The position numbers were made by a program, and so were the translations under genes. Of a DNA stretch of 64,000 bases, positions 17,553 through 26,835 are shown in pieces. Under the pieces are notes generated by a model that did not search any database, was not told where the DNA came from, and worked only from the letters and a program-made list of their open reading frames with translations. Positions within the stretch are counted from its first letter, which is position 1. Every line of letters begins with the position of its first letter. The DNA comes from an uncultured Steroidobacter sp. (lineage in GTDB: Bacteria; Pseudomonadota; Gammaproteobacteria; Steroidobacterales; Steroidobacteraceae), in contig NZ_CALFXI010000074.1 of the NCBI RefSeq assembly GCF_937958065.1, forward strand, positions 34,821 to 98,820, read 5' to 3'.

Positions 17553-17578
17553 CAGCGGCGGACGTGCCTGAAAAGAAC

Positions 17579-17602
17579 GCGCCGGCGCTGATACGCCGGC
17601 GC
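17579..17602 (-). terminator. Stem-loop, probable terminator of the second TonB receptor
   Basis: GCGCCGGCG and CGCCGGCGC form a perfect 9-bp stem around a 6-base loop. On the minus strand it is followed by the T-rich GTTCTTTTC; on the plus strand no T run follows. It therefore suits the receptor gene coming from the right. Confidence 0.5.
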
Positions 17603-17647
17603 AAGACACACGGCGCACAAGGGGGAGTACCGTGTGTATTTGCATGA

Positions 17648-17672
17648 GCCGCTACCGGCTGGCGGTAGCGGC
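17648..17672. repeat. Second perfect hairpin between convergent genes
   Basis: GCCGCTACCG and CGGTAGCGGC form a 10-bp stem around GCTGG, 15 bases after the receptor stop. No T run follows on either strand, so it may protect the mRNA 3' end rather than terminate transcription. Confidence 0.5.
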
Positions 17673-17687
17673 ACCGTTTGGACTATC

Positions 17688-20600
17688 TCACTCGAAGCGC
17701 CCGCGCAGACCCACCATGACGGTGCGGCCGGACTCGAAATAGCTGAACGCCGCATTCGAGAACTGCTGATACGAGCGCCGTGCATCGTCACCGATGTTGA
17801 CCACGTCCACCGTGAGCTGCGGCACCATCTTCGACCAGCCGAACAACTCCGAGAAGTCGAAGCTGGACGAGAAGTCGTACTGCGTGTAGTCGTCGCCGAA
17901 CAGCTCGGCGCCGATCACGCCGGACTGATTGCTGTTCGGGCCGCTGTTCTGCGAGCCCTGGCTGTGCGTGACCGACACACGCGCGCTGATGCCGTACTTG
18001 TCATAGTAGAGCGTCGCGTTGTAGCTCTCGGGCGGCACGCCCACCGCAATCGCCGGCGCCGCACCCTCGCCCTTCTGGTCGATGATGGTGTAGTTGGCCG
18101 CGAAGCCCAGGCCCTCGATGCCAATCGGGCTGAGCAGGAAGTCGAGCGGCTGCACCCAGTTGAACTCCAGGCCGTTGATCGTCAGGCGACCGCTCGCATT
18201 CACCAGCTGACGCAGCTGGACCGTTGCAGCGTTCGGACCGCCGCGCAGGTCGATGCTTTGCTGCTGGTTCGCATTCAGCGAGTCATACGTGATTCCGTAC
18301 TGCGCCAGCGAGGTGAATGGCACAGTCTGAGTCAGCGTCTGCGTGAAGCCCTCGATGCCCTTGCGGAATGCGGCGACACCGAAGTAACCCTCCTGGCCCG
18401 TGTAGTACTCGAAGCCCAGGTCGATGTTGTCGGAGACATAGGGATCGAGCGCGGGATTGCCCAGGTTGACCTGCGCGGCGTCATTGTTCGGGATCGACGC
18501 ACCGCCGAGCATGTCGCTCGGGTTGGGGCGAGTCATCGTCTTGGACAGACCGGCGCGGATGATCGCCTGGTCGGTCAGGTTCCACGACACGTTGGCCGAG
18601 GGCAGGATGTTCTCGTAGCTCGAATCGGCGGCTTCGATCCTGACCTGATCCGGAAGCCTCTGGCCGTCCGGTGCTGTCGCGCTCGGGGACGTGACACGTG
18701 AAGTGATCAGCTGATCGGTTTCAACCCAGCGCACACCCACGTTGTAACGCAGGCGGTGATCGGCGATATCCAGGTCGCCATTCACTTGCAGGAACAGCGC
18801 CGTTATATCCTCGTCGATGGAGCCCCATTGCGCCGTCGAGGGCGTTGCCCCGCTTTGCGGCGCCACTGCGCGCACGGCGTCGTAGTTGGAGTCGCGACGC
18901 AGCTGGTTCCAGTTGACGGTTGCCACGCCATGGCGCGACGAGCGCAAATAGCTGGGAACCGCTCCGTTGGTGATCAGCGAACCGGCGTATGGGCCGGCAT
19001 ACGCGGGATAAAGGCCAGCCGGAGCCCCACCGATCTGTGCCGCCGTATCGCCGCGGCACGGAGGCTGCGAATTCGGGGCCAATTGGAAGTTTGCCGGGCT
19101 GCCGCCGCAAGCTACCGCCTGCCATTGCGCATCGGCGCCGTACGGACGGATGTCGCGTGACACTTCGTCGTACGCACCGCCGGCGCTCACGCTGAAGGCG
19201 GTGTCGCCCCAAGTCAACGCGAAGCGACCGCCGGTGGTTTCGGTCTGGCGTTCTTCGATCGACAGGTTCACACGACCCACGTCCGGGCCGCCGCGATCCG
19301 TGACCAGCCACTGCCAGCTGTTGGGGTCGTTCAGATCGACGCTCGAATTGATGGTCGGCACGTCGCCGCCGGTATTGTCGTAATTGACGGTGGCGGTGTC
19401 GGAAATGAACAGCACCGTCGAGGCTTCGCGAGTGAACTTGCTCCGGGTCAGATTGCCCTGCACATCGAGGCTCAACTTGTCGTTGATCTGCCAGTTCAGG
19501 CCGGGATTGGTGCCCCAGAACTCGGATTCCTCGGTATAGGGCCGGAATTCCAGCATGAACTGCGAGTTCGGAAAGACGCCCGAGGTGACGACACAGCCGT
19601 TGGTGCAGTCGTCGCGATCCACCTGCATCTGAGTCGGGATCAGTCGGCCGCCCTGACTGCCGCCGCGTACGGCCCAAGCCGTGGCCTGGCGCGTGAACTC
19701 GCTTTCCTGCTTGCCATACATCGAATCCAGGAAGAAATGCATGTTCTCGGTGGGACGGAATTCCATGCTCACCACCGCGTTGTAGCGATCCCGGTCGCCC
19801 TCTTCGAACATCGTGCGGCCCAGTCGCGGAATCACGGCATTGTCGATCTGCTGCATGGTGAGGCCGGGATTGTTCGCCAGCAGGAACGCCTGGTCGATGG
19901 TCGCACCGGGCGTGAGGCCTGCTCCGATGGTGGTGGCATTGTCCGGCACCGTGCCCGGGACGACGCCCGTCAGGTTGCCGCCGGTGGTGTTACATGTGCC
20001 CACGCACTGCGTGGCACTCAGACCGGGGCTCGACCAGCCCACCGATTCGAAACCGTTGGTCGCCACCTTGTTGCGAACGGCGGTGACACCGGCCAGCACG
20101 CCGAACTTGTCCCAGGTGTTGCTCGCGATCAGCGAGGTGCGCCCACCGTAGTCATCCGCGTTGTTGTTGTCGGTGCCCTGCAGCGAGTACGTCAAATGAG
20201 CGCCTTCGTTGTCGAACGGCCGCGCCATGCGCATGTTGATCGTGCCGGCCGCGCCACCTTCGACCATGCTCGCCGACGGGGTCTTGAACACTTCCAGCCT
20301 CGAGAACAGCTCCGGCGGGAACATGTCGAGCGGCACTTCGCGATTCGCGCCTGCTCCCTCCTGCGGGCCCTGGGCCACCGCGACCGGCGCGTTGTTCAAC
20401 AGCACTCGCGTGAAATTGGTGTTCAAGCCGCGAATCGCGACCGTGGTGCCTTCGCCGCTGATTTCACGGGTGATCTGAATGCCGGGGATTCGTTGGAAGG
20501 ACTCCGCGATGTTCGTGTCCGGGAACTTGCCGATGTCCTCGGCGAAGATCGCATCGACGAAGCCGACCGAGTCGCGCTTGGCCTCGGTGGAATCCTGAAG

Positions 20601-20750
20601 ACTCTGACGGAAGCCGGTGACGATCACCTCTTCCAGCTCCATGGACTGTTGCTGCGCGTTTACCGACGTGGCGCCCGACGCCGCCGCCAGCAATGTTACC
20701 GCTACCGTCTGCGAGCGACGAATCCCGAAGAGCCCTTTCCGCTTGGACAT
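17688..20750 (-). CDS. TonB-dependent receptor (large Xanthomonas/Caulobacter type)
   Basis: A 1020-residue outer-membrane transporter from the ATG at 20750. It has a signal peptide (about 1-33, ending SVNA), the TonB-box-like ELEEVIVTGF at 38-47, a plug domain with the expected NIAESFQRIPGIQI and REISGEGTTVAIRG segments, and a large barrel. It differs clearly in sequence from the receptor at 9079. The divergent FadR-type regulator and the operator array between them suggest substrate-dependent induction. Such receptor/GntR pairs in Xanthomonadales and Steroidobacteraceae often serve plant-derived or hydrophobic carbon sources, but the substrate cannot be read from the sequence. Confidence 0.93.
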   Translation of the reverse strand: MSKRKGLFGIRRSQTVAVTLLAAASGATSVNAQQQSMELEEVIVTGFRQSLQDSTEAKRDSVGFVDAIFAEDIGKFPDTNIAESFQRIPGIQITREISGEGTTVAIRGLNTNFTRVLLNNAPVAVAQGPQEGAGANREVPLDMFPPELFSRLEVFKTPSASMVEGGAAGTINMRMARPFDNEGAHLTYSLQGTDNNNADDYGGRTSLIASNTWDKFGVLAGVTAVRNKVATNGFESVGWSSPGLSATQCVGTCNTTGGNLTGVVPGTVPDNATTIGAGLTPGATIDQAFLLANNPGLTMQQIDNAVIPRLGRTMFEEGDRDRYNAVVSMEFRPTENMHFFLDSMYGKQESEFTRQATAWAVRGGSQGGRLIPTQMQVDRDDCTNGCVVTSGVFPNSQFMLEFRPYTEESEFWGTNPGLNWQINDKLSLDVQGNLTRSKFTREASTVLFISDTATVNYDNTGGDVPTINSSVDLNDPNSWQWLVTDRGGPDVGRVNLSIEERQTETTGGRFALTWGDTAFSVSAGGAYDEVSRDIRPYGADAQWQAVACGGSPANFQLAPNSQPPCRGDTAAQIGGAPAGLYPAYAGPYAGSLITNGAVPSYLRSSRHGVATVNWNQLRRDSNYDAVRAVAPQSGATPSTAQWGSIDEDITALFLQVNGDLDIADHRLRYNVGVRWVETDQLITSRVTSPSATAPDGQRLPDQVRIEAADSSYENILPSANVSWNLTDQAIIRAGLSKTMTRPNPSDMLGGASIPNNDAAQVNLGNPALDPYVSDNIDLGFEYYTGQEGYFGVAAFRKGIEGFTQTLTQTVPFTSLAQYGITYDSLNANQQQSIDLRGGPNAATVQLRQLVNASGRLTINGLEFNWVQPLDFLLSPIGIEGLGFAANYTIIDQKGEGAAPAIAVGVPPESYNATLYYDKYGISARVSVTHSQGSQNSGPNSNQSGVIGAELFGDDYTQYDFSSSFDFSELFGWSKMVPQLTVDVVNIGDDARRSYQQFSNAAFSYFESGRTVMVGLRGRFE

Positions 20751-20857
20751 ATTGCGATCCCCCAAAAGAAATAGTTCGTTCGAAAGCTTTAAAGCCTGGT
20801 CCCCATGGCCGCCTCGAGCAGTGCAGCTGGAGTTTTATGCCCAGGCGACCACCACAT

Positions 20858-20868
20858 TGGCCAGACCA
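20858..20868. promoter_or_regulatory. FadR-type GntR operator candidate A
   Basis: TGGCCAGACCA. The exact reverse complement occurs at 21075-21085, and a one-mismatch copy begins 22 bases later, two helical turns away. It fits the TGGTNNNACCA-like sites of FadR-subfamily GntR proteins. Confidence 0.5.
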
Positions 20869-20879
20869 GTTCTCCCAGA

Positions 20880-20890
20880 TGGCCTGACCA
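20880..20890. promoter_or_regulatory. FadR-type GntR operator candidate B
   Basis: TGGCCTGACCA, one base different from site A and spaced exactly 22 bases from it, so two dimers could bind on the same face of the helix upstream of the receptor gene. Confidence 0.45.
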
Positions 20891-20996
20891 TAAACCAAGT
20901 ATCTACTCGGACGCAACTGCTGGCATATTCGTCCGATGCTGCCGCCACGGCCGGAACGGCCCCGCCCGGCGGGCGATCTGATACTCGTCCCTGCAT

Positions 20997-21007
20997 TGGC
21001 CAAACCG
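20997..21007. promoter_or_regulatory. Weaker GntR half-site match
   Basis: TGGCCAAACCG differs from site A at two positions. Another related TGGCCAACCA occurs at 21053-21062. Both lie in the same 366-base divergent region. Confidence 0.3.
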
Positions 21008-21074
21008 GCGCAACCCCTGCTATCTTGGCCACCGCACGAGCCTGAATCGAATTGGCCAACCACCGTGCAGCGAT

Positions 21075-21085
21075 TGGTCTGGCCA
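21075..21085. promoter_or_regulatory. FadR-type GntR operator candidate C
   Basis: TGGTCTGGCCA, the exact reverse complement of site A, within the symmetric ATTGGTCTGGCCAAT. It is 31 bases before the regulator start, which fits autoregulation. Confidence 0.5.
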
Positions 21086-21116
21086 ATGCAGAGACACCAG
21101 CTTGGGGAGTTTGGCC

Positions 21117-21863
21117 ATGCCCGAGTCACAGCGGTTGTATGAACGCATTGCGCAGGAAATTGCGACTTCGATTGCGCGCGGCGAGTACGCGATTGGCCAA
21201 CGACTGCCCTCCGAGCGCGATCTCGCCCAGAAATTCGGAGTGTCCCGGCCGACCGTTCGCGAGGCCATGATTGCGCTGGAACTGGACGGCCTGGTGGATG
21301 TGCGAACCGGTTCGGGCGTGTATGTCACGCACAATTCGCCCCCCGCCGGTGTGACGGGCGAGAGAGATATCGGCCCGTTCGAACTGCTGGAAGCGCGCCG
21401 CGCGATCGAAAGTGAAGCCTGTGCGATGGCGGCCGTGCGAATCACCGCTGCACAACTCACCCAGCTGAGCGAGCTCGTCGCCGAGATGCGCAACGAGAAC
21501 GAGCACGATGTGCAATTGAGCGAGGCGGCCGACCGTCGCTTCCATGAACTGATCGCGCAAGCGAGCGAAAATACAGCGATGATCGCGGCCGTCGAGATGT
21601 TGTGGGACGCGCGCTCGCGCTCTCCTCAGCATCGATCCATGGATGCGAAGGTACGCTCTCTCGGGATCAAGCCACGCGTCGATGAGCACGCGACGATTCT
21701 GAACGCCCTGAGGCAGCGAGATCCCGATGCCGCACGCGCAGCCATGCGCGCGCACCTGACGCAAGTTCTCGAAGCGACGTTCCAGGCGACGGAAACCGAG
21801 AAGCTCGAACAAGCCCGGGCCGAATTGACCGAACAACGCAAGCGCTACGCCCAGGGCGTCTAG
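21117..21863 (+). CDS. FadR-subfamily GntR transcriptional regulator
   Basis: A 248-residue protein with an N-terminal GntR winged helix (about 1-70: RLPSERDLAQKFGVSRPTVRE) and a helical FCD ligand-binding domain. The FCD metal-site residues are recognisable (ARRAIESEA, the ADRRFHELI stretch and the DEHATILNAL stretch). The ATG at 21117 was chosen over a TTG at 21102. The divergent TonB receptor and the operator-like repeats between them make this the likely repressor of the receptor gene and of itself. Confidence 0.9.
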   Translation: MPESQRLYERIAQEIATSIARGEYAIGQRLPSERDLAQKFGVSRPTVREAMIALELDGLVDVRTGSGVYVTHNSPPAGVTGERDIGPFELLEARRAIESEACAMAAVRITAAQLTQLSELVAEMRNENEHDVQLSEAADRRFHELIAQASENTAMIAAVEMLWDARSRSPQHRSMDAKVRSLGIKPRVDEHATILNALRQRDPDAARAAMRAHLTQVLEATFQATETEKLEQARAELTEQRKRYAQGV

Positions 21864-21943
21864 GGCCGCACTCTACATCGTCGTAGCGCCCAGCTTTCGA
21901 GCCGCCCTCCCCGAGGACGTTGGAACATCGGATAACCAACGAC

Positions 21944-24058
21944 TCAAGCATCGAGCAAATGTCGTACGCGAGCGGCCAGCTGCGCGCGATTGAAAGGCTT
22001 GGTCAGCAACTCGGCGTTGGGCTCCAGCTTGCCCTGTTGAAACATCGCGTCCTGCGCGTACCCGGTCGTGAACAGCACCGGCAGCTCGGGACGCATGCGG
22101 CGTGCCTTCTCCGCGAGCTCGCGGCCGTTCATGTGCGGCAGCCCCACATCGGTGAACAGCAAACGAATCTCCGGATGTGCGGCGATCATTTGCAGCGCCG
22201 AAGGACCGTCGGGCGAATGCAGGACCGAGAATCCAAGCTCCTGCAGGCACTCGATGCTGTAAGAACGCACATCCTGCTCGTCTTCGACGACCAGCACGGT
22301 CTCGCTGAAATTACCGCGGGGAGCCTCATCGCCGCTGCGATCGGGGCGTACTTTTACCGGAGCGTCGACGCGAGGCAGATACACCTTCACCGTCGTGCCT
22401 TCGCCGACCTCGCTATGCAATTTGACTGTGCCGCCCGACTGCTTCACGAAACCGAACACCTGGCTCAAGCCGAGCCCCGTGCCCTGTCCCATCGGTTTGG
22501 TGGTGAAGAACGGATCGAACGCGCGGGCGCTCACTTCCGGAGACATGCCGACGCCGGTATCGATCACGCTGATCACTGCATGCGGCCCGGCTTTCAGATC
22601 GCCCAGGCGCAAGGCCTCGTCCTCGCTCACGTTCGCGAGGTCGGTCGAGATGACCAAGGTGCCTTGGCCGGACATGGCGTCGCGAGCGTTCACCGCCAGG
22701 TTCAACAGCGCGCTCTCCATCTGATTGGGATCGACGCTGACCTGACCGACGCCGGCACTGAGCCGGGACTGCACGGCGATGCCTTCGGGCAGCGTGCGAC
22801 GGATCAGTTCGAGCAGCGTCGTCACCAGTTGATTGACGCTGGTGGGTTTGGGATTGAGCGGCTGGCGGCGCGCGAATGCCAGGAGCTGATGAGTCAGTGC
22901 GGCGGCACGCTCGGCACCGCGTATCGCGTGTTCGATAGCACGGCGCAGTTTCTCATCGTTCTCCGGCGCGCGTCGCTGCACGGTGTCCAGATTTCCCAGG
23001 ATCACCGTGAGCAGATTGTTGAAGTCGTGCGCGACGCCGCCGGTGAGCTGGCCGATCGCCTCCATTTTCTGCGCCTGGTTGAGCTGCTCCTGAATCAGCC
23101 GCCGCTCGGTCATGTCGCGTGTGATCTTCGCGTAGCCGGCGATCTGATTGTCGGGCCCGTAGATCGGGTCGATCAGCACGCTGGCCCAGAAGCGCGAGCC
23201 GTCCTTGCGCATGCGCCAGCCTTCGCCTTCGAACTTGCCCTGGGTCGCGACCAGGCTCAGCGAACGAGCGGGCAAGCCGATGGCACGATCCTCGGCAGTG
23301 TAGAACTGCGAGAAATGGCGGCCGATGATTTCATCGGCGCGGTAGCCCTTGATGCGTTCGGCACCCGGGTTCCACGAAGAAACAAAACCGTTCGGATCGA
23401 GCATGTAGATCGCGCAGTCCCTGACGCCCGCAACCAGCTGCGCGAACTGTCTTTCGGTGCGAGTCAAATCCTCGGTGCGCGAACGGACTTCCGATTTCAG
23501 CTCGTCGTTCAGATCGCGCAGCTCGCGGGTGACGCGAGCACGCTCGATCGCTTCCCAGGAGCGACTCGCGACCAGTTGCAACAGTTCGACTTCCTGCTGC
23601 TGCCAGTGACGCGGTTGATCGTGGTGAACCGACATTACAGCGTGCAGCTGGCCAGACTTGACCAGCGGTACGCAGACCCCCGAGCGAATCTGTGCCTCGC
23701 GATACCTCCTCAGCACGCTCTGGGTACGTGGATCGCTCTCGGAGTCCTCGAGAATGAAGACCTCTCCAGCCCGGATCAGCCTCTGAAATTCCGCCCCGAA
23801 ATCGACCAGTGGATAGCGCCCGGCCAGCGGGGGCACGCCATCGGCGTAATCGCAAGTCACGCTGAATGAGTCTTGATCGCGCGCAACGTCGGCGTAAGCG
23901 CAGCGGCTCACCTTCATGTGCTGGGCGACGAAGCGGGACGCGACCGACCTGATCTCGGCGGCGTCGACCAGCGGGCGAATGGCCGCATCGAGGCCTAGCA
24001 GAAATTCGTAGGGAGCTGTCCGGGGAGGCAATTCTCTCATTGCCGCCTCATATGCCAT
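21944..24058 (-). CDS. Hybrid sensor histidine kinase (GAF-PAS-HisKA-HATPase-REC)
   Basis: A 704-residue soluble protein without membrane segments. A GAF domain (about 20-170), a coiled-coil linker (175-205) and a PAS domain (about 205-320, SSWNPGAERIKGYRADEIIG) precede the kinase core. Phosphoacceptor H344 lies in GGVAHDFNN, and the ATPase domain shows NARDAM, DTGVGM and GTGLGLS boxes. The C-terminal receiver has the acidic pair in VVEDE and the phosphoacceptor in LLFTDVGLP. ATGs at 24058 and 24040 are both possible starts. The sensed signal is intracellular and unknown; no separate response regulator is adjacent. Confidence 0.9.
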   Translation of the reverse strand: MAYEAAMRELPPRTAPYEFLLGLDAAIRPLVDAAEIRSVASRFVAQHMKVSRCAYADVARDQDSFSVTCDYADGVPPLAGRYPLVDFGAEFQRLIRAGEVFILEDSESDPRTQSVLRRYREAQIRSGVCVPLVKSGQLHAVMSVHHDQPRHWQQQEVELLQLVASRSWEAIERARVTRELRDLNDELKSEVRSRTEDLTRTERQFAQLVAGVRDCAIYMLDPNGFVSSWNPGAERIKGYRADEIIGRHFSQFYTAEDRAIGLPARSLSLVATQGKFEGEGWRMRKDGSRFWASVLIDPIYGPDNQIAGYAKITRDMTERRLIQEQLNQAQKMEAIGQLTGGVAHDFNNLLTVILGNLDTVQRRAPENDEKLRRAIEHAIRGAERAAALTHQLLAFARRQPLNPKPTSVNQLVTTLLELIRRTLPEGIAVQSRLSAGVGQVSVDPNQMESALLNLAVNARDAMSGQGTLVISTDLANVSEDEALRLGDLKAGPHAVISVIDTGVGMSPEVSARAFDPFFTTKPMGQGTGLGLSQVFGFVKQSGGTVKLHSEVGEGTTVKVYLPRVDAPVKVRPDRSGDEAPRGNFSETVLVVEDEQDVRSYSIECLQELGFSVLHSPDGPSALQMIAAHPEIRLLFTDVGLPHMNGRELAEKARRMRPELPVLFTTGYAQDAMFQQGKLEPNAELLTKPFNRAQLAARVRHLLDA

Positions 24059-24397
24059 TTACATACCCACCGTGCAAGCACAAACGACACAGTCGTGACA
24101 GGGCCAGCGAGTTCCACCACAACACTGTGAAACACGCATCGATGCTCCGACACGCCCTCGCTCCGATCGGGGCCGGCTGGGGTCATGACGCGCGTTTGAG
24201 CAGTGTCACGCGGGCCAATTCCGCCCCCCCGGCCTCCCGAGCTCCGGGCGTGCCCGAACGCGCAAAATCAACGTCCACAGCCTTGCGCGGGAGGTGACGA
24301 ATCGGCACCATGCGGGCGACGGATACGCAGCTGCCGGCAACGCTCCGCGAACAAATCCATGGAGGTTTCTGCAGAGCCCTAGGGGGCGAGGTGATCC
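24059..24397. other. Intergenic stretch without a recognisable gene
   Basis: A 339-base gap between the divergent kinase gene and the small LysR-like gene. I see short GC-rich inverted repeats such as CGGGC-GT-GCCCG near 24245, but no convincing promoter pair and no protein-like frame. Confidence 0.4.
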
Positions 24398-24766
24398 GTG
24401 CAAACTGTTTCCAGTGATGCTCCTGTCAGCACTCACGATACCGACTCGTCCAGCGACTCCTCCGTTCAGTTGTTGTCTCGACGAGCTCTTCCTCCGTTCG
24501 AGACATTGCGAGCCTTCGATGCCATCGCCCGCCTCGGCGGCGTACGCAAGGCGGCGCAGTATTTATGCCGTGACCACGCTGTCGTCAGCAGGCATCTGCG
24601 CGCCATCGAGGACTGGACCGGCACCAAGTTGATTGAACGGACGCCGGCCGGCAGCGTGCTGACCGAAGACGGCGTGCGTTATCACCGCGACATCGCCAGC
24701 GCGCTGGAGCTCATCGCCCGCGCCACGGTCGACTTGATCAAGCGCGGCAGCCAATCGCAATCCTGA
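24398..24766 (+). CDS. LysR-type DNA-binding domain without effector domain
   Basis: A 122-residue protein. After a Ser/Asp-rich leader of about 28 residues comes a GcvA-like LysR helix-turn-helix (ALPPFETLRAFDAIARLGG, then RKAAQYL and VVSRHLRAIE) and the wing and linker helix; the frame then stops. The effector domain of some 200 residues is absent, and no matching frame continues downstream. It starts at a GTG at 24398 with a GAGGTG-like site before it. It could be a remnant, or a working stand-alone DNA-binding protein that competes with a full-length paralogue. Confidence 0.6.
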   Translation: MQTVSSDAPVSTHDTDSSSDSSVQLLSRRALPPFETLRAFDAIARLGGVRKAAQYLCRDHAVVSRHLRAIEDWTGTKLIERTPAGSVLTEDGVRYHRDIASALELIARATVDLIKRGSQSQS

Positions 24767-24800
24767 GTCATCGAACGACTCGCACCGTCGCGGGATCAGC

Positions 24801-25235
24801 TCAGGGCGCGGGCTTCACGTCATAAACGACGACGCGCTCCCACAGGTGCTCGCAGTCGGCGACGAATTTTTTGTGGATGGGATGCACCTGATAGGCGTTC
24901 TGGCCGGCGACGTCCTCGAAGCACAAGATCTCGGAGGCGCTGTAGCTGGCATCGACCACGCCGCGCTGCTCGGTTTCGGCCGGTACGCCGATGTGAATGG
25001 CCTTGACGGTTTCGATCGCGCCGAGCGTCCTGAGTCCCGCCAGCAGTCGGGCCAGATCTTCCTTGGACTTGGGATTCTTGAGCCAGAAGAAGACATGGTG
25101 CACGACCGGGGGAATTGCCGCCTTGCCCGCCGCTTGGGCGCCCGAAGACGGCGCAGCGTCGGCTTGGGCGGCTACCGCGACGCCAGCCAGCGCGGCGGCG
25201 GCAGTGATCACTTCTCGTCGGCTATGGGTCGTCAT
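24801..25235 (-). CDS. Exported Dabb (stress-responsive A/B-barrel) protein
   Basis: A 144-residue protein. The N-terminus has SRREVITAAAALAGVAVAAQADA, a twin-arginine type signal with cleavage around ADA. The mature part is a Dabb ferredoxin-like domain (VVHHVFFWLKNP at its start, FEDVAGQNAYQVHPIHKKFV near its end). Dabb domains usually dimerise and have diverse or unknown roles. It stands divergent from glcD with 73 to 85 bases between, without clear functional connection. Confidence 0.78.
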   Translation of the reverse strand: MTTHSRREVITAAAALAGVAVAAQADAAPSSGAQAAGKAAIPPVVHHVFFWLKNPKSKEDLARLLAGLRTLGAIETVKAIHIGVPAETEQRGVVDASYSASEILCFEDVAGQNAYQVHPIHKKFVADCEHLWERVVVYDVKPAP

Positions 25236-25308
25236 GCAGGGTTCCTTTTGCCTGAGTGAATCCGCGGCGAGTATAAGCCGACGCGGGCGGTGAACCGGTC
25301 AGTCCTCT

Positions 25309-26835
25309 ATGATTCCGACCATGGAAAGCACCTTGCATGCTCTTTCGCCACCGGCCGAGCGCTCGCGGGCCGTGGATGCGACCCGGCAACGCAGCCTGGT
25401 CGACGCATTGCGTGCCTTCCTGCCCGAAGACGCGGTTCTGTTTCGAGAAGAGGACACCCGACCTTACGAGTGCGACGGGCTCACGCTGTACCGCCAGTTG
25501 CCCATGGTCGTGGCTCTGCCGGACACGGAGGATCAGGTTCGACGCGTGCTGCAGCTCTGTCATGAGCACAACGTACCCGTCATCCCGCGTGGCGCAGGCA
25601 CTGGCCTGTCCGGCAGCGCGCTGCCCCATCATGCGGGAGTGCTGCTCTCGCTCGCCAAGCTGAATCGGATTCTTTCGATCGATCCTCTCGCGAGAACCGC
25701 AACCGTCCAGCCCGGTGTACGCAATCTCGCGATCAGCGAAGCAGCAGCGCGTCATCGTCTGTACTACGCGCCCGATCCGTCCAGTCAGATCGCCTGCACC
25801 ATCGGCGGCAACGTCGCCGAAAATTCCGGCGGCGTGCATTGTTTGAAATACGGCCTCACCGTTCACAACGTCCTGCGCGTGCGCGGCCTCACCATCGAAG
25901 GCGAGTGGGTGGAATTTGGGGGCCTCGCGCCGGATGCGCCCGGTCTGGATCTGTTGGCGCTGGTCATCGGCTCGGAAGGCATGCTGGCGGTCGTTACCGA
26001 AGTCACCGTGCGCCTCGTGCCAGTGGCGCAGACCGCTCGTTGCATCATGGCCAGCTTCGCGGATGTGGGCGAAGCCGGCGATGCGGTCGCTGCGCTGATC
26101 GCGGACGGCATCATCCCGGCGGGCCTGGAAATGCTGGATCGAGCCGCGACTCGGCTGGTCGAGCCCTTTGCGAATGCAGGTTACGATCTGGATGCCGCAG
26201 CGGTGTTGTTATGCGAATCGGACGGCACGCCCGAAGAAGTGGCCGAAGAAATCGAACGCATGACAGCAGTGCTGCTGGCCGCGCGCGCCACTCGGATTCA
26301 GGTATCGAACAGTGAAGCCGAACGTTTGCGTTTCTGGGCCGGCCGAAAGAATGCATTCCCCGCCGCCGGGCGAGCTTCGCCCGCCTACTACTGCATGGAT
26401 GGCACGATTCCGCGACGTCGGCTCGGCGAAGTCTTGAAAGCGATTCAAGCGCTGGAGCCGAAGTATGGGCTGCGCTGTCCGAATGTATTTCATGCCGGCG
26501 ATGGCAACTTGCACCCATTGATCCTGTTCGACGATGCCGATCCGGATTCGGTGGCGCGCGCCGAAGCCTTCGGCGCCGAGATCCTGGAGCTGTGCGTGCA
26601 AATGGGCGGCACGGTGACGGGCGAGCATGGGGTCGGCGTCGAGAAGCTGGATCAAATGTGCTCGCAGTTCGATCGAGCCACGCTCGACGCCTTTCTCGGC
26701 GTGAAGAGCGCGTTCGATCCTGCCGGCCTGCTCAATCCCGGCAAGGTCGTACCGACGCTGCACCGCTGCGCCGAGTACGGACGCATGCGTGTCCATGGTG
26801 GCAATGTTCGATTCCCCGACTTGCCGCGCTTCTGA
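25309..26835 (+). CDS. glcD: Glycolate oxidase, FAD-binding subunit GlcD
   Basis: A 508-residue FAD-linked oxidase of the BBE/VAO family. The FAD-binding PCMH domain shows IPRGAGTGLSG near 96 and the IGGNVAENSGG loop near 166; the C-terminal domain has HAGDGNLHP and GTVTGEHGVG, the conserved histidine clusters. It oxidises glycolate (or D-lactate) to glyoxylate. The ATG at 25321 is an alternative start. It opens the glcDEF operon: glcE begins in a TGATG overlap. Malate synthase G, which consumes glyoxylate, lies at the other end of the operon. Confidence 0.93.
   Translation: MIPTMESTLHALSPPAERSRAVDATRQRSLVDALRAFLPEDAVLFREEDTRPYECDGLTLYRQLPMVVALPDTEDQVRRVLQLCHEHNVPVIPRGAGTGLSGSALPHHAGVLLSLAKLNRILSIDPLARTATVQPGVRNLAISEAAARHRLYYAPDPSSQIACTIGGNVAENSGGVHCLKYGLTVHNVLRVRGLTIEGEWVEFGGLAPDAPGLDLLALVIGSEGMLAVVTEVTVRLVPVAQTARCIMASFADVGEAGDAVAALIADGIIPAGLEMLDRAATRLVEPFANAGYDLDAAAVLLCESDGTPEEVAEEIERMTAVLLAARATRIQVSNSEAERLRFWAGRKNAFPAAGRASPAYYCMDGTIPRRRLGEVLKAIQALEPKYGLRCPNVFHAGDGNLHPLILFDDADPDSVARAEAFGAEILELCVQMGGTVTGEHGVGVEKLDQMCSQFDRATLDAFLGVKSAFDPAGLLNPGKVVPTLHRCAEYGRMRVHGGNVRFPDLPRF

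Noticed and set aside
21920..23869. A plus-strand frame of 649 codons opposite the hybrid kinase
   Set aside because: The kinase, ATPase and receiver motifs are all on the minus strand; the other frame is compositional.
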